The translations under genes were made by a program, and so were the position numbers. This document shows, piece after piece, positions 24,463 through 33,256 of a stretch of DNA of 64,000 bases (within the stretch, counting starts at the first letter, position 1; each line of letters starts with the position of its first letter). The stretch covers positions 124,001-188,000 of the forward strand of contig NZ_QIBZ01000001.1 in NCBI RefSeq assembly GCF_003725955.1, in the 5' to 3' direction. The notes under the pieces were generated by a model that saw only the letters and a program-made list of their open reading frames with translations, was not told where the DNA came from and searched no databases. Origin of the DNA: Slackia isoflavoniconvertens (lineage in GTDB: Bacteria > Actinomycetota > Coriobacteriia > Coriobacteriales > Eggerthellaceae).

Positions 24463-25944
24463 TTACTTATGGAAGAAGCGGCGCTTTTCGTATTTCGGCT
24501 CGCAGCATACGTTGATGCCGAGCGTGCGGTAGAGCTTCTCGTCGGTTTCCGAAATAATCACGCTGAAGAATGCATCGCAGCCGTGCAGGTCGCCGGCGTG
24601 GTCGATGAGCTCTTTGGCTACGGGGTCGGTTGCGGAGCTCACGGAAAGCGCAAGCAGCGTTTCGTCGGAATGCAGGCGAGGGTTGTTCGCGTGCAAGGTA
24701 TTTTTCTTCAGCTTGCAAATGGGCTCGATGACCTCGTCAGAAATGACGAACAGATCTTCGTCAACGCCCGAAACGCCCTTCAGGGCATTCATGAGCAGGG
24801 AAGATGCCGCGCCGAGCAGGTTGGAGGTTTTGCCGGTGACCACTCGGCCATCGGGCAGCACCATGGCGCCTGCGGGTGCCCCGGTCGCCTCTTCCTTCAG
24901 AAGCGCCGCTTTGCGGGCAGGCGAGAAGTTCGCGTCAACCCCCACCTGGTTCATAAGCAGCTCGAGGCGTTGCACCTGGTCGAGATGCGTGCCCGTGCGG
25001 CGCTGGTCAACGGCGGCGGTGAAATAGCGGCGCACGATTTCCATCTTCGCGGCATCGCGGCATGCGTCGTCGTCGCAAATGGCGAGGCCGGCCATATTCA
25101 CGCCCATATCGGTGGGCGACTGGTAGGGACTTTCGCCCAAAATGCCCTCGAGCATGCTCTTCAGGACGGGGAAAATCTCGATGTCGCGGTTGTAGTTCAC
25201 GGTTGTGACGCCGTACGCCTCCAAATGGAACGGGTCAATCGCATTCGCGTCGTCCAAATCGACCGTTGCGGCTTCGTAGGCGACGTTCACGGGGTGCTTT
25301 AGCGGCAGGTTCCAAATGGGGAACGTCTCGTATTTAGCATAGCCGGCCTCAACGCCGCGCTTGTGCTCATGGTAGAGCTGCGACAGAGCGGTGGCCATCT
25401 TGCCCGAGCCCGGGCCAGGTGCGGTTAGCACGACGAGCGGGCGCGTGGTTTCCACGAATTCGTTTTTGCCGAAACCGTCATCGGAATTAATGCGTGCGAT
25501 ATCGTAGGGGTAGCCAGCGATAGGGTAGTGCAGATAGCTCTTCACGCCGAGCGACGAGAGCTTCTGACGGAATGCTGCGGCAGAAGGCTGGTTCTCGTAG
25601 CGCGTAATGACGACGCCAGCCGTGGCAAAGCCCATGTTCGCGAAAATATCGAGCAGGCGCAGCACGTCTTCGTCGTAGGTGATGCCCAAGTCGCCGCGCA
25701 TCTTGTTTTTCTCGATGTCGTTCGCGTTGATTGCGACGATGATTTCCACGTCGTCGGCGAACTGCTTGAGCATGCGAATTTTGCTGTCGGGCTGAAAGCC
25801 TGGCAAAACGCGGCTTGCGTGGTGGTCGTCGAAGAGCTTTCCGCCGAACTCGAGGTACAGCTTTCCACCGAACTGGCCGATGCGCTCACGAATATGCTCC
25901 GCCTGCAGGGCAATATATTTGTCATTGTCGAAACCGATGCGCAT
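24463..25944 (-). CDS. DUF1846 family protein
   Basis: This 493-residue protein matches the DUF1846 family, recognised by its start RIGFDNDKYIALQAEHIRERIGQFGGKLYLEFGGKLFDD, the LTAPGPGSGKMATALSQLYHE block that looks like a phosphate-binding loop, and the MGVNMAGLAICDDDACRDAAKMEIVRRYF region. The function is unknown; a nucleotide-dependent role is only suggested by the glycine-rich loop. The ATG at 25944 has a perfect AGGAGG site. Its last codon and stop lie inside a 27-base palindrome. It is divergent from pyrG. Confidence 0.88.
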   Translation of the reverse strand: MRIGFDNDKYIALQAEHIRERIGQFGGKLYLEFGGKLFDDHHASRVLPGFQPDSKIRMLKQFADDVEIIVAINANDIEKNKMRGDLGITYDEDVLRLLDIFANMGFATAGVVITRYENQPSAAAFRQKLSSLGVKSYLHYPIAGYPYDIARINSDDGFGKNEFVETTRPLVVLTAPGPGSGKMATALSQLYHEHKRGVEAGYAKYETFPIWNLPLKHPVNVAYEAATVDLDDANAIDPFHLEAYGVTTVNYNRDIEIFPVLKSMLEGILGESPYQSPTDMGVNMAGLAICDDDACRDAAKMEIVRRYFTAAVDQRRTGTHLDQVQRLELLMNQVGVDANFSPARKAALLKEEATGAPAGAMVLPDGRVVTGKTSNLLGAASSLLMNALKGVSGVDEDLFVISDEVIEPICKLKKNTLHANNPRLHSDETLLALSVSSATDPVAKELIDHAGDLHGCDAFFSVIISETDEKLYRTLGINVCCEPKYEKRRFFHK

Positions 25945-26203
25945 AAAGCCTCCTGGTAATCTGGACGTGGCACGCGAAGCGTACGTATGCATGAACGACT
26001 TATTTTAGCGCTCTGCGCAACGCGTGTGGGCGACTGTGTTTCCGCCATGTAAAAACACCGCATTCCTTTGCAATCGCGTGCGGCTCTTGGCGCCGCGCGC
26101 GTAAAATAGAACAACGTTTGAGTGAGGCATGTGCTTGCGCGCAAGCGTATTTTGGTGCAGCGCATGTCGTAAAAAGAAGGCACGACAAGCGCAAAGGAGC
26201 ATC

Positions 26204-27811
26204 ATGGCCAAGCACATTTTCGTGACGGGCGGCGTGGTTTCGTCGTTGGGCAAGGGCATTACGGCGGCATCGCTCGGGCATCTTTTGAAAGCCCGCGGAT
26301 ACCATGTGACCATGCAGAAAATCGACCCGTACCTCAACGTCGACCCGGGCACGATGAGCCCGTTTCAACATGGCGAGGTGTTCGTGACCGACGATGGCCA
26401 TGAAGGCGACCTTGACCTGGGCCATTACGAGCGCTTTATCGACGAAAGCCTCACGCGCGACTCCAACTTCACCCAAGGCTCTATCTATCAAAGCCTCATC
26501 GCCCGCGAGCGTCGCGGCGATTTCCTGGGTGGCACCGTGCAGGTTATTCCTCATGTGACCAACGCTATTAAAGAGCGCCTCTATCGCATCGCGAGCCAAA
26601 CGAACGCCGATATCGTTATTTCCGAAATCGGCGGCACGGTGGGCGACATCGAGAGCCAACCGTTCATCGAGGCCGCTCGCCAGTTCAAGAAGGAAAAAGA
26701 ACCCGGCGACGTGATTTTCGTGCATGTGACGCTGGTTCCTTACATCGCCGCGGCTCACGAGGTGAAAACCAAGCCCACGCAGCATTCCGTCAAAGAGCTG
26801 CGCAGCGTTGGCGTGCAGCCCGACTTCATCGTATGCCGCAGCGACCACGAGATTTCCTCGGGCGTTCGCGACAAAATCGCCCTGTTCTGCGACGTTGACC
26901 CGGGCAATGTGCTCGCGTGCATTGACGCGCCGAGTATTTATTCGGTGCCCCTCGCGCTGCATGACCAGCATTTCGACGAGAAGGTGCTCGCGAAGCTGGG
27001 CCTTCCCGTGGAAGACGTCGACCTCACTCCGTTGCGCAAGTTCCTCTCGGCGCAGGCCGATTGCGAGGGCGAAGTGAACATTGCCATCGTGGGCAAATAC
27101 GTGAAGCTTCCCGATGCGTATCTCTCCATTATGGAAGCGCTCCATCATTCGGGCGTGGCAAATGGCGTGAACGTGAACCTGAACCTCATTGATGCGGAAA
27201 AGGTCGACGACGAAACTGCCGAAGAGCTGCTTGGCGCCATGGACGGCATTTTGGTGCCGGGCGGTTTTGGCCAGCGCGCTTTTGAGGGTAAAATCGCGGC
27301 TGCGCGTTACGCCCGCACGCACAACGTGCCCTACTTCGGCATTTGCTTGGGCCTGCAGGCTGCCGTGTGCGAGTTCGCGCGCGACGTTGTCGGCCTGTCG
27401 GGTGCGACGTCTTCGGAGTTCGATGAGAATGCCGAGTATCAGGTTATTTCGATTATGCCCGATCAGAAAGATATCGACGAAAAGGGCGGCACCATGCGTT
27501 TGGGCGCGTACCCTTGCAAGCTCCAAAAGGGCACCAAGGCATTCGACATCTATGGTGAGGAAGTCATCTACGAGCGCCATCGCCATCGTTACGAGGTGAA
27601 CAACGAGTATCGCGGCAAGCTCCAAGAGGCCGGCATGGTGATTTCCGGCGTCTCGCCCGATGGCCGTCTTACCGAGATGATCGAGCTGCCGAACCATCCG
27701 TGGTTCGTGGCGAGCCAGGCTCACCCTGAATTTAAGAGCCGCCCCACCAAACCCCATCCGCTGTTCAACGGTTTCGTTGCCGCTGCGCTCAAACATCGCG
27801 ACGAGGAATAA
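26204..27811 (+). CDS. pyrG: CTP synthase
   Basis: This 535-residue enzyme makes CTP from UTP, ATP and glutamine. The synthase domain begins KHIFVTGGVVSSLGKGITAASLG and has IDPYLNVDPGTMSPFQHGEVFVTDDG. The C-terminal glutaminase has the nucleophile motif FGICLGLQ and the HPEFKSRP histidine-glutamate pair. The ATG at 26204 follows AAAGGAGC; an upstream in-frame ATG at 26129 lacks a site and homology. A terminator follows the TAA. Confidence 0.98.
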   Translation: MAKHIFVTGGVVSSLGKGITAASLGHLLKARGYHVTMQKIDPYLNVDPGTMSPFQHGEVFVTDDGHEGDLDLGHYERFIDESLTRDSNFTQGSIYQSLIARERRGDFLGGTVQVIPHVTNAIKERLYRIASQTNADIVISEIGGTVGDIESQPFIEAARQFKKEKEPGDVIFVHVTLVPYIAAAHEVKTKPTQHSVKELRSVGVQPDFIVCRSDHEISSGVRDKIALFCDVDPGNVLACIDAPSIYSVPLALHDQHFDEKVLAKLGLPVEDVDLTPLRKFLSAQADCEGEVNIAIVGKYVKLPDAYLSIMEALHHSGVANGVNVNLNLIDAEKVDDETAEELLGAMDGILVPGGFGQRAFEGKIAAARYARTHNVPYFGICLGLQAAVCEFARDVVGLSGATSSEFDENAEYQVISIMPDQKDIDEKGGTMRLGAYPCKLQKGTKAFDIYGEEVIYERHRHRYEVNNEYRGKLQEAGMVISGVSPDGRLTEMIELPNHPWFVASQAHPEFKSRPTKPHPLFNGFVAAALKHRDEE

Positions 27812-27832
27812 AAACCTGAGGCCTAAAAAGAA

Positions 27833-27869
27833 TGAGGAGCGATCGCTTGGTGCGGCGCTCCTCTTTTTT
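27833..27869 (+). terminator. Intrinsic terminator after pyrG
   Basis: GAGGAGCG (27833-27840) pairs with CGCTCCTC (27855-27862) and is followed by seven T residues. Confidence 0.85.
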
Positions 27870-27905
27870 TAGGGCGGAGGATAGAAATCGTGTTTGCCTC
27901 AGAAG

Positions 27906-27932
27906 GCATCGATTCGGGTCGATGCTTTCTTT
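27906..27932 (+). terminator. Second terminator-like hairpin downstream of pyrG
   Basis: Seven-base perfect arms (27906-27912 and 27919-27925) with a TTCGGG loop are followed by TTTCTTT. Confidence 0.6.
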
Positions 27933-28130
27933 GCATGCATGGGGTTCGTCGGGCCCATGGAAACGTTCGGGCAAAATGCGCGCCTGCGTAGTCGCCGTTG
28001 CGGTGTTTTGGCCGAGATGTGCGCGGAACGATTTCGCAAACCGCGCGTGTGCCAGCATTTTTGATGGGCCCCTTGTCTTTCGCGGGGTTGGACGGGCGAT
28101 GGGCTTGTGCTATGACCGATGAATCTGCCG

Positions 28131-28136
28131 TATACT
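28131..28136 (+). promoter_or_regulatory. -10-like box directly before the recombinase start
   Basis: TATACT ends six bases before the ATG at 28143, the spacing expected for a leaderless transcript in actinobacteria. No good -35 box is seen at 17 bases; TTGTGC lies 20 bases upstream. Confidence 0.45.
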
Positions 28137-28142
28137 CTGTCT

Positions 28143-29090
28143 ATGCCAAAGGAATCTTTCATATATAGTCTCGATGACACGGATGCGGCAGCGCGCCCCT
28201 TTCTTCAATACGCCCGCGACTATGTGGCGCATTTGGGCGTTGAGCGCGGGTCGTCTCGCCTCACGCTTGCGGCGTATGAGTCTGATTTGCGCGATTACTT
28301 CGCGTTTCTTCTTGGCCGCGGCGTGCTTGCGCCATGCGACGTATCGCGAGCCGATATCGTCGCCTATGAGTCCGACTTGGTCGAACGGGGGTATGCCGCG
28401 TCGACTATCTCCCGCCGCGTTTCGGCGGTGAAGGGCTTCCATCGCTTTCTTGTTTCAGATGAGCTGGTGCAAACGAACCCGGCAGAATCGATTTCTCTGC
28501 CCCAAAGGCCCGATCGTTTGCCCGATGCGCTTTCCGTCAATCAAATCAATGCGTTGCTCGACCAACCTTTCGGCAAAGGCCCCCGAGCGCAGCGCGACAA
28601 GGCGATGCTCGAGATTCTGTATGGCTGCGGTTTGCGTGCAAGCGAACTCGTGGGCCTCGATATGGGCTGCATTGATTTCGACGGCGGGGTGGTGCGCGTG
28701 CTCGGCAAGGGCTCGCGCGAGCGTTTCGTGCCAATTTCGGGAACGGCCGAGACGGCGCTGAAAGCGTACGCATACGGCGGTTCTCGTGCGGAGCTTTCCA
28801 TGAAGGGCAAAGGCTCGCCGGCAGTGTTCCTGAATGCCCGAGGCGCGCGCATGACGCGCCAGGCGGTGCATCGCATTGTGGCGCATGCGGGTGAAGCGGT
28901 GGGCATCGCCGATCTGCATCCGCATATGCTTCGCCATAGCTTCGCGACCCATATGCTTGAGGGCGGCGCCGACTTGCGCGCCATTCAAGAAATGCTTGGG
29001 CATTCCGATATTTCAACCACGCAAATCTACACGCATGTCAGCCGCGCTCACATTCGCGAGGAATACCTTTTGGCACATCCTCGCGCATAG
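28143..29090 (+). CDS. xerD: Tyrosine recombinase, XerD-like
   Basis: This 315-residue site-specific recombinase should resolve chromosome dimers with a XerC partner. The N-terminal SAM-like domain is followed by the catalytic domain with LYGCGLRASELVGLD (first arginine), a lysine in the VLGKGSRERFVP strand region, HPHMLRHSFATHMLEGG (HxxR), LGHSDISTTQIYTHVS (histidine and tyrosine nucleophile). A start at 28119 would add eight residues; neither has a ribosome site, but 28143 fits a leaderless promoter. No integrated element is seen beside it, so a housekeeping Xer role is likelier than phage integration. Confidence 0.88.
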   Translation: MPKESFIYSLDDTDAAARPFLQYARDYVAHLGVERGSSRLTLAAYESDLRDYFAFLLGRGVLAPCDVSRADIVAYESDLVERGYAASTISRRVSAVKGFHRFLVSDELVQTNPAESISLPQRPDRLPDALSVNQINALLDQPFGKGPRAQRDKAMLEILYGCGLRASELVGLDMGCIDFDGGVVRVLGKGSRERFVPISGTAETALKAYAYGGSRAELSMKGKGSPAVFLNARGARMTRQAVHRIVAHAGEAVGIADLHPHMLRHSFATHMLEGGADLRAIQEMLGHSDISTTQIYTHVSRAHIREEYLLAHPRA

Positions 29091-29272
29091 CCCCAACGTG
29101 CGGTGCGTCACGAGGAAAGAGCGCTTTTCGCCGGCCACTATATATGGTGGCTGTTTCATTCCTTACACAAGTCGCTTCGACCTCGATTTGGCCTCAAGCG
29201 CCTTCTGTGCCCACATGTTCGTCACATTCGCACTCGTTTTTTCGGAATTCGGGTGCATCCGGTAAAAATTTT

Positions 29273-29287
29273 TCCCACTTTCTCCCA
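29273..29287 (-). promoter_or_regulatory. Minus-strand MraZ-like box with two repeats
   Basis: On the minus strand TGGGA occurs twice with a ten-base period. This matches the TGGGN repeat and spacing known for MraZ operators, but there are only two repeats and no gene lies immediately downstream on that strand. Confidence 0.4.
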
Positions 29288-29310
29288 CTGACTTTTTTCA
29301 TCGTTCGCGC

Positions 29311-29345
29311 AAAGCGGAGCACAAGATGTTGTGCTCCGCTTTTTA
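29311..29345 (+). terminator. Strong intrinsic terminator after the recombinase gene
   Basis: Fourteen-base perfect arms (29311-29324 and 29329-29342) with a GATG loop are followed by further T. It insulates the dcw cluster from upstream transcription. Confidence 0.9.
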
Positions 29346-29448
29346 TTTTGCGCGAAATAGCTTTGAGGTCCTGCGCCGGTGGAGGAAAAGGGGGTGGAAG
29401 TGGAGGGGAAGGAAGGGGGCGATGGGGGAGGAATTGGGGGCGAATTTG

Positions 29449-29481
29449 TTGTGGAGTGGGGCAAAGTGGGATAAAATGGCG
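29449..29481 (+). promoter_or_regulatory. mraZ promoter with MraZ operator
   Basis: TGGGG (29457), TGGGA (29467) and TGGCG (29477) repeat with exact ten-base spacing, the pattern known for MraZ binding. The box overlaps a promoter made of TTGTGG (29449-29454), 17 bases, and TAAAAT (29472-29477). Autorepression of the dcw operon follows from the known role of MraZ. Confidence 0.7.
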
Positions 29482-29528
29482 GCACCGGTTACGAAACGCG
29501 CGAATAACAACGAACAAAGGAGGTGTCC

Positions 29529-29963
29529 ATGGCTGGGCTCAATGGCGAATATCGTCATAAGCTCGATGCCAAGGGGCGTCTGTCTTTGCCGTCGTCTATT
29601 CGCAAGCTTCTGACCGAGGAAACCCAAATGGTCGTTGTTCCCGATGCGCGAAACGAGTTTCTGTCGGTGTATACCAACGAGGCTTTCGACGTATGGATCG
29701 ACACCTTGTTTGAAAAACGCGGTGGCTTTGACCCCAACAAGCGTGAGCACATGTTGCTGAATAGCATCCTTCGTGGCAATGCGACTCCGGTGACCATGGA
29801 CTCCGCGGGCCGCATCACCTTGCCGCAGAGCTTGCGCGAGCGCGCGGGCATCGACAAGGAAGTCACCCTGGTTGGCGCTGGCAGCCACTTCGACATTTGG
29901 GATACCACGCGTCGTGAAAACCTGCTGGCGAGCATCGATCTTGATGCCCTGCTCTATTCGTAG
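29529..29963 (+). CDS. mraZ: Division/cell wall cluster transcriptional regulator MraZ
   Basis: This 144-residue protein of the AbrB-like MraZ family binds DNA repeats before its own gene and represses the dcw cluster. It has two SpoVT/AbrB-like halves, the first with GEYRHKLDAKGRLSLPSSIRKLL and the second with TPVTMDSAGRITLPQSLRERAGI. The ATG has an AAAGGAGG site. It is the first gene of the cluster and rsmH follows after ten bases. Confidence 0.97.
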   Translation: MAGLNGEYRHKLDAKGRLSLPSSIRKLLTEETQMVVVPDARNEFLSVYTNEAFDVWIDTLFEKRGGFDPNKREHMLLNSILRGNATPVTMDSAGRITLPQSLRERAGIDKEVTLVGAGSHFDIWDTTRRENLLASIDLDALLYS

Positions 29964-29973
29964 GAGTTCTGAC

Positions 29974-30942
29974 GTGGAAGAAACGACAAACCAATACAGG
30001 CATACACCGGTCCTGCTTGCCGAGTGCCTCGAGCACTTGAACCTTAAACCGCAGCACACGTTCGTGGATTCAACGCTCGGCGGAGCAGGGCATTCTTCCG
30101 AAGTCGCCAAACGGCTTGGGGAGGGCGGCCTTCTTATCGGCATCGACCAGGACGAAATGGCCTTGGCTGCCGCCAAGAAGCGCCTCTCTTCGGCTTCCGC
30201 CGAAAATGCATGCGAGGTCATGCTGCTTCGCGGAAACTTCGGCGACTTGGATGAATTGCTGGTGGAAGCGCAGGTCCCTGGAATCGATGCGATTCTATTC
30301 GACCTTGGCGTTTCCTCACCGCAACTCGACCTCCCGCAGCGTGGCTTCTCGTTCAGGGAAGACGCCTTGCTGGACATGCGAATGGACCCGGGTAGACAAA
30401 CCATAACCGCAGCAGAGCTCGTCAACACCTTATCCGCAGCAGAGCTCACCCGGATCATTCGCGACTACTCCGACGAGAAGTGGGCGAGTCGCATTGCGCA
30501 ATTCATCGTGGAGCGCCGCGAGAGCCATCCCATCGAAACGACGGGCGAACTCGTGGATATTATTAAAGCGGCCATTCCCGCTTCGGCGCGTCGCGCTGGC
30601 GGGCATCCCGCCAAGCGAACGTTCCAGGCGCTTCGCATCGAAGTGAACGGCGAGCTTACCGTGCTCCGTCGAGGTCTTGATGCCGCCATTCGGTGGTTGA
30701 ATCCCGGCGGTCGTATCGCGGTCATCAGCTATCACTCCCTGGAAGATAGGGCGGTGAAGGAAGCTTTCGCCGAGCATTCGAAGAAATGCACATGCCCTCC
30801 TGGTTTTCCGGTGTGCGTGTGCGGCGCGAATCCCGCGTTGAAAGTGATTACTCGCAAACCCATTCTGCCCACCGAGGCGGAAATTGAAGTTAACCCCCGC
30901 GCCCGCAGCGCCAAGCTGCGCGTTGCGGAAAAGATCAGATAG
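29974..30942 (+). CDS. rsmH: 16S rRNA m4C1402 methyltransferase RsmH
   Basis: This 322-residue SAM-dependent enzyme (formerly MraW) methylates the decoding site of 16S rRNA. The N-terminus YRHTPVLLAECLEHL and FVDSTLGGAGHSSEVAKRL form the SAM-binding start. DLGVSSPQLD and the GGRIAVISYHSLEDRAVKEAF block are diagnostic. The GTG at 29974 has TAGGAG before it, formed by the mraZ stop region. Position directly after mraZ is the universal dcw order. Confidence 0.97.
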   Translation: MEETTNQYRHTPVLLAECLEHLNLKPQHTFVDSTLGGAGHSSEVAKRLGEGGLLIGIDQDEMALAAAKKRLSSASAENACEVMLLRGNFGDLDELLVEAQVPGIDAILFDLGVSSPQLDLPQRGFSFREDALLDMRMDPGRQTITAAELVNTLSAAELTRIIRDYSDEKWASRIAQFIVERRESHPIETTGELVDIIKAAIPASARRAGGHPAKRTFQALRIEVNGELTVLRRGLDAAIRWLNPGGRIAVISYHSLEDRAVKEAFAEHSKKCTCPPGFPVCVCGANPALKVITRKPILPTEAEIEVNPRARSAKLRVAEKIR

Positions 30943-31010
30943 GCGCTCTGGTGCCTAGATGGTCGATACGCCGACTGTAAACGCAGCTTAAACACAGAAA
31001 GGAGGCAGGC

Positions 31011-31496
31011 ATGAGACAATACGATTCATACCGCGCCTCCCAGCCGGCCTATGTCCATGGTTCTGCCGCGCCCGATTTGCGCAGGCAGGGCAACCCCGAT
31101 GTCAATGTCATGCCCGGACGCCGCAATGGCGTCAATCATGCCGGTGTGCCCGAGAGCATTTTTGGCGTGGTGGGCGTTGTATTCGCCGTGGCAATCGTTA
31201 TCGCGATTTTCGCATGCGCTCGTGTGCTCCTTTCCGCGGCGAGTGTAACCACGACTATTGCAACCGATGAGCTTTCCACGCAAATCGCCAACGAGCGCAC
31301 GCTCGGCAACGATCTTGAGGTGCAGCAGAGCCAGCTTTCCAACTCCACGCACATTCGCTCCGCGGCTGAGGGCCTCGGAATGGCGGCGCCTGCCGCTACC
31401 GAAAGCATTGAGCTTGGCGCCGACGTCGTTGCGACCGACGCTTCGGGCAACCTCTCGCTTTCCGGAAGCTTGTCTTCTATGGCAAGCCAAGGCTAG
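31011..31496 (+). CDS. ftsL: FtsL-like septum protein
   Basis: This 161-residue protein has the plan of FtsL: a polar cytoplasmic N-terminus of about 45 residues, one membrane helix (FGVVGVVFAVAIVIAIFACARVLL, about 51-74), then an external region with a predicted coiled coil (TDELSTQIANERTLGNDLEVQQSQLSN). FtsL proteins are poorly conserved and are recognised mainly by this plan and by lying between rsmH and ftsI, as here. The AAAGGAGG site precedes the ATG. It should join FtsQ/DivIB in activating FtsWI at the septum. Confidence 0.8.
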   Translation: MRQYDSYRASQPAYVHGSAAPDLRRQGNPDVNVMPGRRNGVNHAGVPESIFGVVGVVFAVAIVIAIFACARVLLSAASVTTTIATDELSTQIANERTLGNDLEVQQSQLSNSTHIRSAAEGLGMAAPAATESIELGADVVATDASGNLSLSGSLSSMASQG

Positions 31497-33200
31497 GTGC
31501 GCTTCGTGTCTCGCGACGCGCGCCGTCAGGCGCCGAAATATTCCTTCGGCTCAAATCGCTTTAGGGTGCTCCTGGTTTTTTTTGGAATCGTCCTTTTGTT
31601 GCTCGTAGGACGTCTTGTCCAGCTTCAGATTATTCTTGCCGACGATTACAGCACCCAGGCTGCCAATTCGCGCACGGTGTCGGTTGAGCTCTCGCCTCGC
31701 CGCGGCACGATCTACGACCGTAATGGCAAAGTGCTCGCCTCTGACGTGCAGGCGACGACCATCTATTGCAATCCGAAAGAAATCACCGACGTGAAAAGCA
31801 CGGCCGAGAAGCTTGCCGGCGTGCTTGGCGGCGACGCATCTATCTACGAAGGCGCCCTTTCGACTGAAAACACCACGTTCGCATACGTGAAGCGCAAGGT
31901 CGACCAAGATAAAGGCGAAGAGGTACAAGCCCTCGGCCTCGATGGCATTTATTTCCTTGACGACATGAAGCGCGTGTATCCGTATGGCAGCATCGCGGGC
32001 CAAATTCTTGGTTTGGTCGATGTCGACGGCAACGGCCAAACCGGTCTTGAATTGTATTACGACAGCATTTTGAAAGGCGAGCCGGGCAAGCTCGTGCTGC
32101 AGCAGGGCGCATACGGCATGCCTATTCCAGGCGGCACCGAAGTTGACGAGCCCGCCAAAGATGGCCAAGACATCATTCTTTCTATCGATATCGACATGCA
32201 GCAATATGTCGAAGAGCGCCTTGCGAAGGGCGTGAGCGACATTGGCGGTGAAGACGGTTCAGCCGTGCTTTACGACGCCGATTCGGGCGACATTATCGCC
32301 ATCGCCTCAACGCCTTATTTGGACCCCTCCGACCGCAGCAACATCGAAGAGGGCGCTACGTCGGTGAAAGCTATTACCACGCAGTTCGAGCCGGGCTCCA
32401 TTTTCAAGACCGCGTCATTCTGCGCGATGCTTGAGGCGGGCGACATTACCGCCCAAACTACGGTGGACTGCCCGGTGTATCTTGAGGCGGACGAGTACAA
32501 AATCTCTGACGCCCACGAACGCGCTGCAACTACGATGACCGCAGCCGAGGTGCTCGCGCAATCGTCGAACGTCGGCACGTCACTTCTCGTGCAACAGCAT
32601 CTGGGCTTCAACGGCTTGTATGACAAGATTCGCAAATACGGCCTCAATGATGCTACGGGCGTAGACTATCCCGGCGAAGCTGAAGGCTATTTGACCAACG
32701 TGAGCACGTGGTCGCTCATTCAGTCATACAACGTAACGTTCGGCCAGGGCATTTCGCTGAGCCCTCTTATGATCACGCGCTTTTATGGGGCCATCGCGAG
32801 TGGCGCGGGCGTTGCCCATACGCCGCATTTCCTTATCTCGAAGCCCTCTTCGGGAGAGGAGGTCACGTGGAATAGCGAGCAGATCATTGACAACACCGAT
32901 GCCATCGCGCCGCTTACCGACATGCTGGTAGGCGTTGTGGAAAACGGCACGGGCAAAACGGCTGCTGTCGAAGGCTATACGACGGCGGGCAAAACCGGTA
33001 CGGCGGAATACGCCGACGATACGGGCTCCTACGTGAAGGACATGTACAACCTCGACTTTGTTGGTTTCCTGCCAAACGCGACTTCGAATCTGGTGTGTTT
33101 TGTCGGTGTGAACCATGTGCCTTACGATCGAAATACGTGCGAGGTGTTTAAAGATATAATGACCGAAGCAAGTAGCCGATATAAAATCGCGCAGAAGTAA
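31497..33200 (+). CDS. ftsI: Septal transpeptidase FtsI (penicillin-binding protein)
   Basis: This 567-residue class B penicillin-binding protein cross-links septal peptidoglycan. A membrane anchor lies at about residues 22-45, followed by the dimerisation region with RRGTIYDRNGKVLA. The transpeptidase domain has the SxxK motif GSIFK (Ser301), SSN (356-358) and KTGT (499-502). No PASTA domains are present. The GTG directly after the ftsL stop was taken; a GTG three codons later is possible. A small hairpin separates it from murF. murE, often next in this order, is absent. Confidence 0.94.
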   Translation: MRFVSRDARRQAPKYSFGSNRFRVLLVFFGIVLLLLVGRLVQLQIILADDYSTQAANSRTVSVELSPRRGTIYDRNGKVLASDVQATTIYCNPKEITDVKSTAEKLAGVLGGDASIYEGALSTENTTFAYVKRKVDQDKGEEVQALGLDGIYFLDDMKRVYPYGSIAGQILGLVDVDGNGQTGLELYYDSILKGEPGKLVLQQGAYGMPIPGGTEVDEPAKDGQDIILSIDIDMQQYVEERLAKGVSDIGGEDGSAVLYDADSGDIIAIASTPYLDPSDRSNIEEGATSVKAITTQFEPGSIFKTASFCAMLEAGDITAQTTVDCPVYLEADEYKISDAHERAATTMTAAEVLAQSSNVGTSLLVQQHLGFNGLYDKIRKYGLNDATGVDYPGEAEGYLTNVSTWSLIQSYNVTFGQGISLSPLMITRFYGAIASGAGVAHTPHFLISKPSSGEEVTWNSEQIIDNTDAIAPLTDMLVGVVENGTGKTAAVEGYTTAGKTGTAEYADDTGSYVKDMYNLDFVGFLPNATSNLVCFVGVNHVPYDRNTCEVFKDIMTEASSRYKIAQK

Positions 33201-33227
33201 ACGCCGCCTTCGTGCGGCGTTTTGCCT
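33200..33227 (+). terminator. Weak hairpin between ftsI and murF
   Basis: AACGCCGC and GCGGCGTT pair around a short loop and are followed by TTGCC. The T tract is minimal, so attenuation or mRNA processing is as likely as termination. Confidence 0.4.
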
Positions 33228-33256
33228 GATTAAGCGATTCCGTTGAGGTGGATTGA

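Larger units (their letters stand above)
27812..28142. other. Gene-free stretch between pyrG and the recombinase gene
   Basis: No gene was recognised; small reading frames here look spurious. It holds the pyrG terminator, a second terminator-like hairpin at 27906-27932 (GCATCGA/TCGATGC then TTTCTTT), and a TATACT -10-like box at 28131-28136. Confidence 0.65.
29091..29528. other. Gene-free stretch before the division cluster
   Basis: No gene was found. It contains a two-repeat MraZ-like box on the minus strand (29273-29287), the terminator (29311-29345), a G/A-rich purine tract on the plus strand (about 29378-29440), and the mraZ promoter with its own MraZ box (29449-29481). Confidence 0.75.

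Noticed and set aside
26000-27796. A 598-codon minus-strand frame opposite pyrG
   Set aside because: CTP synthase motifs fill the plus strand; the antisense product is a low-complexity codon-bias artefact.
27832-28122. A 96-codon frame between pyrG and xerD
   Set aside because: It contains both terminator hairpins and has no ribosome site or family similarity.
28143-29090. The tyrosine recombinase as a phage or island integrase
   Set aside because: It has XerD-like size and motifs, stands among housekeeping genes, and no tRNA or mobile genes are beside it.
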